Part shown: positions 29,873-39,426 of the stretch, piece after piece | Numbering within the stretch: the stretch's first letter is position 1 | Layout: the number at the start of each line of letters is the position of its first letter | Assembly (NCBI RefSeq): GCF_902170785.1 | Contig: NZ_CABHYG010000016.1 | Span: forward strand, 62,001 to 126,000 | Length of the DNA stretch: 64,000 nucleotides | DNA from: Yersinia proxima | GTDB taxonomy: Bacteria > Pseudomonadota > Gammaproteobacteria > Enterobacterales > Enterobacteriaceae | Reading direction: 5' to 3' | The notes under the pieces: generated by a model | Database searches by the model: none | What the model was told of the DNA's origin: nothing | The model's input: only the letters and a program-made list of their open reading frames with translations | Position numbers and translations under genes: made by a program

Positions 29873-30985
29873 ATGACTGATAATCAACAAAAAGGCTCTT
29901 TGTGGTACAAAATGCACATTGACCTGCCGTTTCTGCTTTGCGTACTGGCGCTGCTGGCTTATAGCGCCTTCGTGATGTGGAGCGCCAGTGGGCAAGACAT
30001 GGGTATGATGGAACGCAAAGTCGGTCAAATTGCGATGGGCCTGGTTGTGATGCTGGTCATGGCGCAGATCCCGCCCCGCGTCTATGAAAGCTGGGCACCT
30101 TATCTCTATTTTGTCTGTGTCATTTTACTGGTCTTGGTTGATGCATTTGGTCAAATCAGTAAAGGGGCGCAGCGCTGGCTGGATTTGGGCTTTATTCGCT
30201 TCCAACCCTCTGAAATTGCGAAAATTGCGGTTCCCTTAATGGTCGCACGCTTTATGAACCGCGACGTCTGCCCTCCGTCATTGAAAAATACCGGTATCGC
30301 GCTGATTTTAATCTTTATGCCGACCTTATTGGTGGCCGCACAACCCGATCTGGGCACCTCTATCCTGATCGCAGCTTCCGGATTATTTGTTCTGTTCCTT
30401 TCCGGTATGAGTTGGCGTTTGATTGCCATTGCAGCCATTTTGGTCGCCGCATTTATTCCTATTCTCTGGTTCTTCCTGATGCATGGCTATCAGCGAGACC
30501 GCGTGATGATGCTGCTAGACCCCGAAAGTGATCCGCTCGGTGCGGGCTATCATATTATTCAGTCTAAAATTGCTATTGGTTCCGGTGGGTTATCAGGTAA
30601 AGGCTGGCTACACGGAACTCAGTCGCAGCTGGAATTCCTGCCAGAACGTCATACAGATTTTATCTTTGCTGTACTGGCAGAAGAGTTAGGTTTAATCGGT
30701 GTGCTGGTGCTATTAGCCCTCTATTTGTGCCTGATTATGCGGGGTTTGGTGATTGCCGCTCATGCGCAAACCACCTTCGGCCGAGTCATGGTGGGCGGGC
30801 TAATGCTGATACTCTTTGTATATGTGTTTGTTAACATAGGTATGGTAAGTGGAATTTTACCTGTGGTTGGCGTACCTTTGCCTTTGGTCAGCTACGGAGG
30901 CTCGGCGCTGATAGTATTGATGGCCGGGTTTGGTATCGTGATGTCGATACATACTCATCGAAAAATGTTATCTAAGAATTTATAG
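29873..30985 (+). CDS. mrdB: RodA, rod-shape peptidoglycan glycosyltransferase
   Basis: SEDS-family polytopic protein that polymerises lipid II with PBP2. It has 370 residues, as in E. coli, and about ten membrane segments. Conserved SEDS motifs are [26 protein letters not shown] (catalytic Asp region) and [20 protein letters not shown]. The end [20 protein letters not shown] is typical. It lies 36 bases after mrdA and 9 bases before rlpA. Confidence 0.97.
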   Translation: MTDNQQKGSLWYKMHIDLPFLLCVLALLAYSAFVMWSASGQDMGMMERKVGQIAMGLVVMLVMAQIPPRVYESWAPYLYFVCVILLVLVDAFGQISKGAQRWLDLGFIRFQPSEIAKIAVPLMVARFMNRDVCPPSLKNTGIALILIFMPTLLVAAQPDLGTSILIAASGLFVLFLSGMSWRLIAIAAILVAAFIPILWFFLMHGYQRDRVMMLLDPESDPLGAGYHIIQSKIAIGSGGLSGKGWLHGTQSQLEFLPERHTDFIFAVLAEELGLIGVLVLLALYLCLIMRGLVIAAHAQTTFGRVMVGGLMLILFVYVFVNIGMVSGILPVVGVPLPLVSYGGSALIVLMAGFGIVMSIHTHRKMLSKNL

Positions 30986-30994
30986 AGGTGAGCA

Positions 30995-32092
30995 ATGCGT
31001 AAGGAATGGCTTTGGATCGGCATCGCAGGTGTATTGCTATCAGCATGTACCAGTCAATCTCCTGCACCCCAGCAGCAAGTGCAGCAGACATACAATGGCC
31101 CGGTGGTAGAAATAAGCGGTGCAGAGCCACGCTATGAACCTTTCAATCCTAATTTTAATCAGGATTATAAAGTGAATGGCCAGTCTTACAGCATCGTTAA
31201 AGACCCACAAAACTTCAGTCAAGTGGGTCTGGCAGCATGGTACGGTGAAGAGGCTAATGGCAACTCGACAGCAACGGGCGAAATCTTTGATCCCAATGCA
31301 TTGACGGCAGCCCACCCTACTCTGCCCATCCCAAGCTATGTGCGAGTCACTAACATTAGCAATGGTCGCCAGATTGTGGTGCGCGTCAATGACCGCGGCC
31401 CCTATACTCCAGGCCGGGTAATTGATTTATCCAAAGCTGCTGCTGACCGCCTAAATATTTCGAATAATACTAAGGTGAAGATTGATTTCATCAATGTAGC
31501 ACCTGATGGCTCATTATCTGGCCCTGGTATGGTTGGCACCACCATCGCGAAGCAAAGCTACGCATTACCAAGCCGCCCGGATCTCACTTCCAGCGGTATG
31601 GGCACCCCGATTCAGCAGGATGCTCCGACAGTCAGTGCGCCTGTGCGCCCTATCGATAACAGTCATTTGTCCGGTGCCGATGCGACCCAGCCGGTTGCAC
31701 CACAAAGCAGTGGCTTCCTGCGCGCATCTACCCCCGTGCCCGCAGGAGTGCTCGAAAGTTCAGAACCCGCGCTGAGTTCACAATCGGTACAACCACCGGT
31801 AGTCGCTAACCCCGGCCCAGTGACCTCGTCAGTGGCAGCAGCACCGGCTGCCGCCCCATCTTCATCTGGTGGCTATGTGGTTCAAGTGGGCGCACTGAGT
31901 GATGCAAGCCGTGCCCAAACCTGGCAGCAAAGTCTGAGTCAACGTTTTGGTGTACCAGGGAAAGTCGCTACCAATGGCAGTGTCCACCGTGTTCAGCTTG
32001 GGCCATTTAGTAGCCGCCAACAGGCAGTTGAACTGCAACAGCGTCTGTCGAGCGAAGCTCAACAGCAGTCATTTGTGGTTGCGGCACCTTAA
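30995..32092 (+). CDS. rlpA: RlpA, septal-ring lytic transglycosylase lipoprotein
   Basis: Lipoprotein with a double-psi beta-barrel domain and a C-terminal SPOR domain that binds denuded glycan. It has 365 residues. The lipobox LLSAC puts the lipid Cys at residue 18. The barrel shows GLAAWYGEEANGNSTATGEI and VRVNDRGPYTPGRVIDLSKAAA. A long Pro/Ser/Ala-rich linker (about residues 185-290) leads to SPOR (GGYVVQVGALSDASRAQTW). It follows the mrdAB operon by nine bases, as in E. coli. Confidence 0.95.
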   Translation: MRKEWLWIGIAGVLLSACTSQSPAPQQQVQQTYNGPVVEISGAEPRYEPFNPNFNQDYKVNGQSYSIVKDPQNFSQVGLAAWYGEEANGNSTATGEIFDPNALTAAHPTLPIPSYVRVTNISNGRQIVVRVNDRGPYTPGRVIDLSKAAADRLNISNNTKVKIDFINVAPDGSLSGPGMVGTTIAKQSYALPSRPDLTSSGMGTPIQQDAPTVSAPVRPIDNSHLSGADATQPVAPQSSGFLRASTPVPAGVLESSEPALSSQSVQPPVVANPGPVTSSVAAAPAAAPSSSGGYVVQVGALSDASRAQTWQQSLSQRFGVPGKVATNGSVHRVQLGPFSSRQQAVELQQRLSSEAQQQSFVVAAP

Positions 32093-32305
32093 ACATACAT
32101 AGCTTGTAGCAATTTAAGTCTAACCAAACAAAAATAACCGTAACTCCCTGTGCTAACAGAATGTTACGGTTGAATGCATAAGCGCCACATGAGTTTATAG
32201 CCAAATTAATTGGCGTTGTAGCAAGGCTGCAGCGTCAAGTCAGAAGGCTATGGTATGATGTGGCACGTTTTTTAACTTACACCCACGGATGTTGTTGTCC
32301 TGATC

Positions 32306-33517
32306 ATGAAATATGTAACTACTTCTCGTATTATCAAGAGCCTGGCGCTCGGCACTGTTATTGTTATGAGCGCAGCATCTGCTGCAAACGCTGATGACGT
32401 CAACTTAAAAACCATGATCCCTGGCGTACCACAGATCGACGCGGAAGCCTACGTTCTGATTGATTACAACTCCGGCAAAGTATTAGCAGAAATGAATGCC
32501 GATGCACGCCGCAATCCTGCCAGCCTGACCAAAATGATGACCAGCTACGTCATTGGGCAAGCCATCAAAGCAGGTAAAATCGGGCCAGAAGATATGGTTA
32601 CCGTAGGTAAAGATGCGTGGGCGACCGGCAATCCTGAGTTCAAGGGCTCTTCGTTGATGTTCCTGAAGCCAGGTGACCGTGTGCCAGTGTCTAAACTGAC
32701 CCGAGGTATCAACCTGCAATCGGGTAACGATGCTTGCGTTGCTATGGCAGATTACGTTGCTGGCAGCCAGGACTCATTCGTAAACCTGATGAACAACTAC
32801 GTTAAAGCGCTGGGCCTGCAAAATACCCAGTTCAAAACTGTTCACGGCTTAGATGCCGAAGGGCAGTACAGCTCTGCACGCGATATGGCGCTTATTGGTC
32901 AAGCGCTGATCCGTGATGTACCAGATGAGTATGCCATCTACAAAGAGAAAGAATTCACTTTCAACAATATTCGCCAGATGAACCGTAATGGTTTGCTGTG
33001 GGATACCAGCTTAAATGTTGATGGTATTAAAACCGGCCATACTGAAGCTGCCGGCTATAATCTGGTGGCATCAGCTACCGATGGGCAAATGCGTTTGATT
33101 TCAGCCGTTTTAGGTGGTCACACTTATAAAGGCCGTGAAACTGAAAGCAAAAAACTACTGACCTGGGGCTTCCGTTTCTTTGAAACTGTCGCACCATTGA
33201 AAGTCGGTAAAGAGTTTGCTTCAGAGCCAGTTTGGTTCGGTGACAGTGACCGAGTGCAGTTGGGTGTGGATAAAGACGTCTACCTGACTATTCCACGTGG
33301 CCGAATGAAAGACTTGAAAGCCAGCTATGTTCTGAATACTCCAGAAATTCATGCTCCACTGGCGAAAAACCAGGTTGTCGGGATGATTAACTTCCAGTTG
33401 GATGGCAAAACCATCGATCAACGCCCACTGGTTGTCATGAATGAAGTTAAAGAAGGCGGTTTCTTCAGCCGCATGGTGGACTACATCAAACTGATGTTCC
33501 ACCGCTGGTTCGGCTAA
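32306..33517 (+). CDS. dacA: D-alanyl-D-alanine carboxypeptidase DacA (PBP5)
   Basis: Periplasmic carboxypeptidase that trims pentapeptide side chains. It has 403 residues (E. coli 403). The signal peptide cleaves near residue 29 (AASAANA-DD). The serine motif is SLTKM (Ser73, Lys76), the second motif is SGN ([10 protein letters not shown]) and the third is KTG (DGIKTGHTE). A C-terminal amphipathic helix ([16 protein letters not shown]) anchors it to the inner membrane. It has its own terminator. Confidence 0.97.
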   Translation: MKYVTTSRIIKSLALGTVIVMSAASAANADDVNLKTMIPGVPQIDAEAYVLIDYNSGKVLAEMNADARRNPASLTKMMTSYVIGQAIKAGKIGPEDMVTVGKDAWATGNPEFKGSSLMFLKPGDRVPVSKLTRGINLQSGNDACVAMADYVAGSQDSFVNLMNNYVKALGLQNTQFKTVHGLDAEGQYSSARDMALIGQALIRDVPDEYAIYKEKEFTFNNIRQMNRNGLLWDTSLNVDGIKTGHTEAAGYNLVASATDGQMRLISAVLGGHTYKGRETESKKLLTWGFRFFETVAPLKVGKEFASEPVWFGDSDRVQLGVDKDVYLTIPRGRMKDLKASYVLNTPEIHAPLAKNQVVGMINFQLDGKTIDQRPLVVMNEVKEGGFFSRMVDYIKLMFHRWFG

Positions 33518-33567
33518 TCGCTGGGCTTGAAAAACAGCAGACTGCCCCCACATTATAAATAATGTAA

Positions 33568-33598
33568 AACTCCCGCCTCGGCGGGAGTTATAATTTTA
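33568..33598 (+). terminator. Rho-independent terminator of dacA
   Basis: AACTCCCGC, loop CTCG, GCGGGAGTT, then ATAATTTT. It is a perfect 9-bp stem 50 bases past the dacA stop. Confidence 0.85.
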
Positions 33599-33664
33599 GA
33601 GTCGGATGTTTTTATTCTAACACCAGTCCGACAACAATCTGTCCGTCAAACCCCAGGAGCGCAC

Positions 33665-33928
33665 ATGAAAACTAAACTGAACGAACTGCTTGAGTTCCCT
33701 TGTCCCTTTACCTACAAGGTAATGGGCATTGCTGAACCTCAACTGGTTAACCAGGTGGTTGAAGTGGTACAGCGCCATGCTCCGGGCGATTATACCCCAC
33801 AGGTAAAACCGAGCAGCAAAGGCAACTATCACTCTGTTTCCATTACCATCACTGCGACCCATATCGAGCAAGTGGAAACGCTGTATGAAGAATTAGGTAA
33901 TCTTGAATTGGTCAGAATGGTGCTGTAA
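33665..33928 (+). CDS. ybeD: YbeD (UPF0250/DUF493)
   Basis: Small ACT-like fold protein of 87 residues, as in E. coli, with the start [21 protein letters not shown] and the end [14 protein letters not shown]. The function is not firmly known. Its fixed position next to lipB and lipA suggests a link to lipoate metabolism, which is an inference from context. ATG 33665 follows CAGGAGC. Confidence 0.95.
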   Translation: MKTKLNELLEFPCPFTYKVMGIAEPQLVNQVVEVVQRHAPGDYTPQVKPSSKGNYHSVSITITATHIEQVETLYEELGNLELVRMVL

Positions 33929-33989
33929 TACCGTTTAAATATTGACCACCTATAGATGGCCCACACTGCTAAATCAGCTGTCGGGCCTT

Positions 33990-34085
33990 ATGCTTTACGA
34001 CCAAATTATCGCTTTCATCCGTCAAAATAGTGCCTCGACACAGCTGGGCTGGTATACTGACGCCACCATTTCTGTAACCAGATGA
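33990..34085 (+). CDS. Possible 31-residue upstream ORF of lipB
   Basis: A frame from ATG 33990 encodes [12 protein letters not shown]... and ends with TGA at 34083-34085, which overlaps the lipB ATG at 34082 as ATGA. The stop-start overlap could couple translation. The ribosome binding site is weak and no homolog is known to me, so it may be chance. Confidence 0.25.
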   Translation: MLYDQIIAFIRQNSASTQLGWYTDATISVTR

Positions 34086-34768
34086 TGCCTCGCTTGCAAC
34101 AACACAAGATCATTTTACGTCAGCTAGGGCTACAACCCTATGCCCCCGTATCTCAAGCCATGCATAATTTCACTGAGTTTCGCACCGATGCCAGCGCGGA
34201 TGAAATCTGGCTGGTTGAACATCAACACGTCTTTACTCAGGGTCAGGCAGGAAAAGCCGAACATGTTCTGATGCCCGGTGATATTCCGGTTATCCAAAGT
34301 GACCGCGGGGGCCAGGTCACTTATCATGGCCCAGGCCAACAAGTCATGTATATCATGATTGATCTCAAGCGGGCCAAATTAGGTGTGCGGCAGCTAGTCA
34401 CCGCCATTGAAAACACCGTGATTGAGACGCTAGCCCATTTAGATATTGAATCACAAGCTCGCCCGGATGCTCCCGGTGTTTATGTGGATCAAGAGAAAAT
34501 TTGTTCATTAGGTCTGCGCATTCGCAGGGGCTGTTCATTCCATGGTCTGGCATTAAATGTTGCAATGGATCTGGAACCCTTCCAGCGCATTAATCCCTGT
34601 GGCTACGCAGGCATGCAAATGACGCAAGTCAGCGCGCTGAAAGCGGGTACTACTATGGCCGATGTTCAACCGATACTGGTGCGCGAATTTACCCGTCAGC
34701 TAGGTTATCCCGATGCCGAGCAACAGTCGTGGTCATTGGCTGATTATTTATCGGTAGACGCTCAATAG
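34082..34768 (+). CDS. lipB: Octanoyl-ACP:protein octanoyltransferase LipB
   Basis: Transfers the octanoyl chain from ACP to lipoyl domains, the first step of lipoate synthesis. It has 228 residues (E. coli 213). The substrate loop is [18 protein letters not shown]. The catalytic Lys region is [22 protein letters not shown] and the catalytic Cys is in [10 protein letters not shown]. Two adjacent ATG codons (34082 and 34085) are both possible starts. The product feeds LipA, encoded next. Confidence 0.96.
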   Translation: MMPRLQQHKIILRQLGLQPYAPVSQAMHNFTEFRTDASADEIWLVEHQHVFTQGQAGKAEHVLMPGDIPVIQSDRGGQVTYHGPGQQVMYIMIDLKRAKLGVRQLVTAIENTVIETLAHLDIESQARPDAPGVYVDQEKICSLGLRIRRGCSFHGLALNVAMDLEPFQRINPCGYAGMQMTQVSALKAGTTMADVQPILVREFTRQLGYPDAEQQSWSLADYLSVDAQ

Positions 34769-34983
34769 CCCGGCAATAAGCAATGTGAAGTATGAATAAC
34801 GCTCCCACAACAACTCAATACGGCGCTATTTACAAACGCCTACAAAATTGGGGGCTGAATGGGACAGGCTAAAGATGATATAATTTTTAAACAATTTTCA
34901 AATTTTTTTTAACGACGCCACATCCCGTTGAATTTAATTAAAAATCTCAAGTTGAGAGATTCAGAACTGGAACCTGCACGATT

Positions 34984-35949
34984 ATGAGTAAACCGATTCA
35001 GATGGAACGCGGCGTCAAATACCGCGACGCAGATAAAATGGCGCTAATCCCGATTAAAACCGTGGTTACCGAACGCCAAGAGCTGCTACGTAAACCCGAA
35101 TGGATGAAAATCAAACTTCCTGCTGACTCCAGCCGCATTCAGGGTATTAAAGCAGCAATGCGTAAAAATGGTCTGCACTCGGTTTGCGAAGAGGCCTCCT
35201 GCCCCAACCTGTCGGAGTGCTTTAACCACGGTACAGCGACCTTTATGATCCTCGGCGCAATTTGCACCCGCCGCTGCCCATTCTGCGACGTTGCCCACGG
35301 CCGCCCAGTGACACCGGATGCCAATGAGCCAGAGAAATTGGCGCAAACCATCAAAGATATGGGCTTGCGCTATGTGGTTATCACCTCGGTTGACCGTGAT
35401 GATTTACGTGATGGCGGTGCCCAGCACTTTGCAGATTGCATCTCAGCGATTCGAGCCAAAAACCCAACCATTAAAATCGAAACATTAGTGCCAGATTTCC
35501 GTGGCCGTATGGATAGAGCATTAGATATTTTGACTGTCACACCACCTGATGTCTTTAACCACAATCTGGAAAACGTTCCACGGGTATATCGCCAGGTTCG
35601 CCCAGGGGCTAACTATGAGTGGTCGCTTAAATTATTGGAGCGTTTTAAAGAAGCCCATCCAGATATTCCTACCAAATCTGGTTTGATGGTCGGTTTGGGT
35701 GAAACCAATGCTGAAATCGTGGAAGTTATGCGTGATTTACGCCGTCATGGCGTCACTATGCTGACGCTGGGGCAATATTTACAGCCTAGCCGTCACCATT
35801 TGCCTGTGCAGCGCTATGTTAGCCCAGCGGAGTTTGATGAAATGAAAGCGGAAGCCATGGCGATGGGCTTTACCCATGCGGCTTGCGGCCCATTTGTTCG
35901 CTCCTCTTACCATGCTGACCTGCAAGCAAAAGGGTTGGAAGTCAAATAA
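34984..35949 (+). CDS. lipA: Lipoyl synthase LipA
   Basis: Radical SAM enzyme that inserts two sulfurs into octanoyl groups. It has 321 residues, as in E. coli. The auxiliary cluster motif [12 protein letters not shown] and the radical SAM motif [10 protein letters not shown] are both intact, and the C-terminal RSSYHAD is conserved. The ATG at 34984 follows a long AT-rich leader of 215 bases, so lipA probably has its own promoter. A terminator follows at 36023-36051. Confidence 0.97.
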   Translation: MSKPIQMERGVKYRDADKMALIPIKTVVTERQELLRKPEWMKIKLPADSSRIQGIKAAMRKNGLHSVCEEASCPNLSECFNHGTATFMILGAICTRRCPFCDVAHGRPVTPDANEPEKLAQTIKDMGLRYVVITSVDRDDLRDGGAQHFADCISAIRAKNPTIKIETLVPDFRGRMDRALDILTVTPPDVFNHNLENVPRVYRQVRPGANYEWSLKLLERFKEAHPDIPTKSGLMVGLGETNAEIVEVMRDLRRHGVTMLTLGQYLQPSRHHLPVQRYVSPAEFDEMKAEAMAMGFTHAACGPFVRSSYHADLQAKGLEVK

Positions 35950-36022
35950 GCCAATCGGGCCTGAATAGTTGTTCAGGTTCGATTGAAATATTTTATTACA
36001 CCTTAAATCGCAGACAATCAAA

Positions 36023-36051
36023 AACGGATTTCCATTGGAGATCCGTTTTTT
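36023..36051. terminator. Terminator between lipA and tatE
   Basis: AACGGAT, loop, ATCCGTT, then TTTT; preceded by AA on the other side. It lies 74 bases after lipA and 37 bases from the end of tatE, so it may serve both convergent genes. Confidence 0.75.
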
Positions 36052-36087
36052 GTTTATCAGCCCGGTTTTTATTACCTGCCAATACAA

Positions 36088-36303
36088 TCAGTCTTTATGT
36101 TCGATAGGTGGCTTGACTTCGGTTGCTGATTTAGACTCTGCAGTCGTGTTGACTGAAGGAGTATCGTCGTTGCCCATCGCCTTTTTAAAGCCTTTCAGAG
36201 CCGCGCCTAAATCCGCACCCAACGTGCGCAATTTGCTAGTACCAAACAACAACACAATTAATATGCCGACTACCAGCAATTTGGTAATACTGATACCTTC
36301 CAT
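36088..36303 (-). CDS. tatE: Sec-independent translocase component TatE
   Basis: TatA-like pore component of the twin-arginine export system. It has 71 residues from ATG 36303 (MEGISITKLLVVGILIVLLF), matching MGEISITKLLVV of E. coli TatE. One membrane helix is followed by FGTSKLRTLGADLGAALKGFKKAM and a charged tail. The position next to lipA is that of tatE, not of tatABC. A longer start at 36324 adds seven residues and is not supported. Confidence 0.92.
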   Translation of the reverse strand: MEGISITKLLVVGILIVLLFGTSKLRTLGADLGAALKGFKKAMGNDDTPSVNTTAESKSATEVKPPIEHKD

Positions 36304-36506
36304 ATACACCTTCTTGATTAGCACTGTTCATTAGATCATGCGCTATTTACGAATAAATTGCCGATTAAAACAAGAGTAATATGTAACAGATTTCGTTAGT
36401 GAACTATGATTTACTCAAGAGTCTGTTCTTCTTTATTTTGACTCATTCCGGATGAGACATTGCCGTTAACATCCCCCCAAAGCATAAAAAACGAGGGAGC
36501 CGCCAA

Positions 36507-37559
36507 TTGCCTTATTCTAGTAGAATCAATACCCGTCGATCTGGGTTAAGTTTTGCTAAAAGGACTTATTTACCCCGAGTATTTGGCTTAGGTATTGGTA
36601 TGTTTTGTGTAGGCTCCGTGCTCTACACGCAAAATGCCTCATTATGGCTATGGTTCATGCTCGTCCTTAATGGACTGGCCTGGCCACATATTGCATACCT
36701 GCTGGCCTCACGCTCTGAACAACCGTTTGAGCAAGAAATCATAAACATGAAAATAGACTCGGCACTCGGGGGAGTCTGGGTTGCAATAATGTCATTTAAT
36801 GCTCTGCCATCCGTCGTTATTCTCTCAATGATGAGTATGAACAATATTGCTTCTGGTGGAAAAAACGTTTTTTGTAAAGGACTGGCATTGCAAATAGCTT
36901 GTAGTTTACTGACTGCATGGATATTTAATTTACCCTTTAAACCTGAGACCTCTCCGTTTCAAGTATATGCCTGTCTACCAATGATAATCATTTACCCTTC
37001 CCTACTTGGATTAGTCACCTATCGAACCGCAAAACGTCTGGCTGAAAATAAAGAAGAGTTATTACGCATCAGTGTCAGAGATGGATTAACAGGACTGTAT
37101 AACCGCAGGCATTGGGAGCATCAACTCCATAACCAATTTGATAGTTGTCGACGCTACCAACATGGTGCCACGTTAATTTTATTGGATATCGATAATTTTA
37201 AATCTATTAATGATACCTTTGGTCACGCTGTGGGTGATGAAGCTATTACTGTTCTCGCGGAAGAGTTACTGCTGGGGTTGCGAGCCATTGATATTGTTGG
37301 CCGCTATGGTGGAGATGAGTTTGGTGCTATTTTACCTAATACGACTGCCGAACAAACGCGGGAAGTATTAATGCGAATTCAGGAACGGTTGGCTGATTTA
37401 GTTTTTACTCAGGCACCGACATTGCAACTCAGAGTCAGTGCCGGTATCGCGGATTACCGTCATGACATGATTAACTATCAGCAATGGTTAAAAGCCGCCG
37501 ATTCAGCGCTATATTTGGCAAAAGACAATGGCCGCAACCGCATTGAACTGGCAAGTTAA
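36507..37559 (+). CDS. Diguanylate cyclase with MASE2 sensor (DgcC/AdrA type)
   Basis: Makes c-di-GMP from two GTP. It has 350 residues from TTG 36507, with GAGGGAG seven bases upstream. The N-terminal MASE2 domain has about five membrane segments (residues 20-175). The GGDEF domain includes DGLTGLYNRRHWE and the active site RYGGDEFG. The I-site RxxD is not clearly seen before GGDEF. The architecture matches E. coli DgcC (formerly AdrA/YaiC), which turns on cellulose synthesis; the target here is unknown. It stands alone, and the first gene past the conserved lipA-tatE block. Confidence 0.92.
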   Translation: MPYSSRINTRRSGLSFAKRTYLPRVFGLGIGMFCVGSVLYTQNASLWLWFMLVLNGLAWPHIAYLLASRSEQPFEQEIINMKIDSALGGVWVAIMSFNALPSVVILSMMSMNNIASGGKNVFCKGLALQIACSLLTAWIFNLPFKPETSPFQVYACLPMIIIYPSLLGLVTYRTAKRLAENKEELLRISVRDGLTGLYNRRHWEHQLHNQFDSCRRYQHGATLILLDIDNFKSINDTFGHAVGDEAITVLAEELLLGLRAIDIVGRYGGDEFGAILPNTTAEQTREVLMRIQERLADLVFTQAPTLQLRVSAGIADYRHDMINYQQWLKAADSALYLAKDNGRNRIELAS

Positions 37560-37604
37560 ATAACGGCAAAATTCCGATGTAGTGATATTTAAAGAAAGGT
37601 GTTT

Positions 37605-37988
37605 ATGTTTAATACATTGCTTGCAGTATTTATTGGTGGTGGTGTGGGCAGTGTCGCCCGTTGGTTGGTTAGTATGAAGCTAAACAATTTTTCCCCCAAT
37701 ATCCCGGTGGGAACACTTATTGTAAACCTGGTCGGTGCTTTTATTATCGGCCTGACATTAGCACTGTTCACCCGAATTGCACACATTGATCCTGTTTGGA
37801 AATTACTCATTACTACCGGCTTTTGTGGTGGGTTGACGACATTTTCAACCTTCTCCGTTGAAGTTGTCTATTTACTTCAGGATGGGAAATTAGCTTGGGC
37901 TGCTGGCACAGTTGCACTTAATCTGGCCGGTTCACTTGCCATGACAATGCTGGCTTTCATATTGGTTAATTACTTTGCTGCTCAATAA
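37605..37988 (+). CDS. crcB: Fluoride channel CrcB/FluC
   Basis: Small membrane protein forming dual-topology dimers that export fluoride. It has 127 residues from ATG 37605 (E. coli 127). Signature elements are [26 protein letters not shown] and the [12 protein letters not shown] motif with the Phe-box and Na+ site. No fluoride riboswitch was noticed in the 45-base gap after the diguanylate cyclase. In E. coli crcB also neighbours cspE. Confidence 0.96.
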   Translation: MFNTLLAVFIGGGVGSVARWLVSMKLNNFSPNIPVGTLIVNLVGAFIIGLTLALFTRIAHIDPVWKLLITTGFCGGLTTFSTFSVEVVYLLQDGKLAWAAGTVALNLAGSLAMTMLAFILVNYFAAQ

Positions 37989-38090
37989 TCGTGGATCAAA
38001 GAGCACCACTGTTTACTGCATCTTAATGTTTTCTTAATCTACGAACCGGATAATTATTTAGCAGAGAACAGTTAGCCAATGGGGTGACTG

Positions 38091-38201
38091 ATGTGCTGGA
38101 TAGATCCTATGTTTAGTTTACCCAAAACAGGAACTGAATGGCTGGCAGTTATTTTTTGCCTGGTTATCACCGTTGCCTTTTTAAGGGCATATCTCTTTTA
38201 G
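38091..38201 (+). CDS. Possible small membrane protein, 36 residues
   Basis: ATG 38091 with GGGGTGA four bases upstream. It encodes 36 residues: a polar start (MCWIDPMFSLPKTGTEW) and one hydrophobic helix (LAVIFCLVITVAFLRAYLF) to the end. It is followed by a hairpin at 38241-38270. Too short for most gene finders. No homolog is recalled. The good ribosome binding site and membrane-type composition support a real gene. Confidence 0.5.
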   Translation: MCWIDPMFSLPKTGTEWLAVIFCLVITVAFLRAYLF

Positions 38202-38236
38202 CCCACTCTCACGTCAATGCTTGTTGACACGATAAA

Positions 38237-38270
38237 TAAAAAACCCGCCTGATAACAATGAGGCGGGTTT
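38237..38270 (-). terminator. Terminator of cspE
   Basis: AAACCCGCCT (38241-38250), ten-base loop, AGGCGGGTTT (38261-38270). Read on the minus strand, the stem ends in six T. It lies 17 bases past the cspE stop and may also end the small plus-strand ORF. Confidence 0.88.
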
Positions 38271-38287
38271 TAAGAGATATGGGCTAC

Positions 38288-38497
38288 TTAGATAGCGATA
38301 ACATTAGCAGCTGATGGCCCTTTGGCACCGCTCGTGATTTCAAATTCTACACGCTGGCCTTCAGCAAGAGTTTTGAAACCGTTGCTAGCGATGGCTGAGA
38401 AATGAACGAAAACGTCTTTGCTGCCATCTTCTGGGGTAATGAAACCAAAGCCTTTAGCTTCATTGAACCACTTTACGCTACCTTTAATCTTAGACAT
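38288..38497 (-). CDS. cspE: Cold-shock-like RNA chaperone CspE
   Basis: Single cold-shock domain of 69 residues from ATG 38497 ([20 protein letters not shown]). The RNA-binding motifs RNP1 (KGFGFI) and RNP2 (VFVHF) are present. It ends [13 protein letters not shown], like E. coli CspE (...VIAL). A longer in-frame extension to 38629 encodes no conserved residue and is the 5' leader. That leader is long and AT-rich, as is usual for csp genes. Confidence 0.95.
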   Translation of the reverse strand: MSKIKGSVKWFNEAKGFGFITPEDGSKDVFVHFSAIASNGFKTLAEGQRVEFEITSGAKGPSAANVIAI

Positions 38498-38760
38498 CAA
38501 ACTTACCTTTACGTGAATGTTGGACACAAAATGTGTGTCCAATACAGTACAGCAATAGAACTGTTTTTTGTCCACGGCAGAGATCACAAAAAACAGAGAA
38601 AAAGTGAAAACCCTACCTTTTATGCTCAATTTTTAGCACAGAAATCCATATTTTTATCTTTTACAACTCACCCTAACTAGCCCTAAAAAAGTGCCAGACT
38701 GTATCTGAAAGCATTTCACCTGTATTATACTTGTCCATTGGATACGCTAATACGAGATGC

Positions 38761-39243
38761 ATGATGAACGGTAGAATAACAACTTTTTTTGAAGATAAAG
38801 GTTTTGGTTTTATCACCGATGAGAACGGAGATAACCGTTATTTTCACGTTATTAAAGTTGCTAATCCCGAGATGATTAAAAAAGGTGCGGAAGTGACCTT
38901 CGAACCAACAACCAATACCAAAGGGCTGTCAGCATTTGCGGTGAAAGTGGCTATCGAGAGCAAATACATTTTTATTGCCAATGAACGAATTAAACTTACC
39001 AGCATTAAGTCCTTCAATACTTTTACTAAAGAAGTACCTGCGCAGGCTGAAGTCGATAAAGCCAATACCATCCTGTCAGTCAATTTACTGATGAATAAAA
39101 TCCGACCGCAGGAAGAGGATATCTCAGAAAAAACAGTGCCATTGAAAATGTTATCAATTACAACATTCCAAAATGTCACATATACATTCTCTGAACATGA
39201 AGTTGATATCGACAGTACGATTGCTAAATTGAAGAGTATTTAA
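38761..39243 (+). CDS. Cold-shock-domain protein with an unusual C-terminal extension
   Basis: 160 residues from ATG 38761 (or the adjacent ATG 38764). Residues 1-70 form a cold-shock domain: GRITTFFEDKGFGFITDE carries RNP1 (KGFGFI), and NRYFHV stands in for RNP2. The last 90 residues (ANERIKLTSIKSFNTFTKE and on) match no family I recognise. It is divergent from cspE and about 260 bases away. The role is probably RNA or ssDNA binding. A hairpin at 39282-39307 closes the unit. Confidence 0.75.
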   Translation: MMNGRITTFFEDKGFGFITDENGDNRYFHVIKVANPEMIKKGAEVTFEPTTNTKGLSAFAVKVAIESKYIFIANERIKLTSIKSFNTFTKEVPAQAEVDKANTILSVNLLMNKIRPQEEDISEKTVPLKMLSITTFQNVTYTFSEHEVDIDSTIAKLKSI

Positions 39244-39281
39244 TCCCAATTTGCTTTGACTAAAATAACGCGCCTCTATAA

Positions 39282-39307
39282 ACAGCCCCAAATAGCGTTG
39301 GGGCTGT
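39282..39307 (+). terminator. Hairpin behind the cold-shock-domain gene
   Basis: ACAGCCCCAA, loop ATAGCG, TTGGGGCTGT. It is a perfect 10-bp stem 38 bases past the stop. No T-run follows directly. Confidence 0.65.
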
Positions 39308-39426
39308 CCGATATTCCCAGTTTTTTGAAGCTGGCATCCCTGCCTGCTAACACTAGACAATCCCTTTGGCATTCTCTGATGTTGACGGAAAAAGCAACCA
39401 AAAATTCAGTCCATTATTTATATTAA

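Noticed and set aside
38497-38629. Longer version of cspE
   Set aside because: The added residues are not conserved; csp genes have long untranslated leaders.
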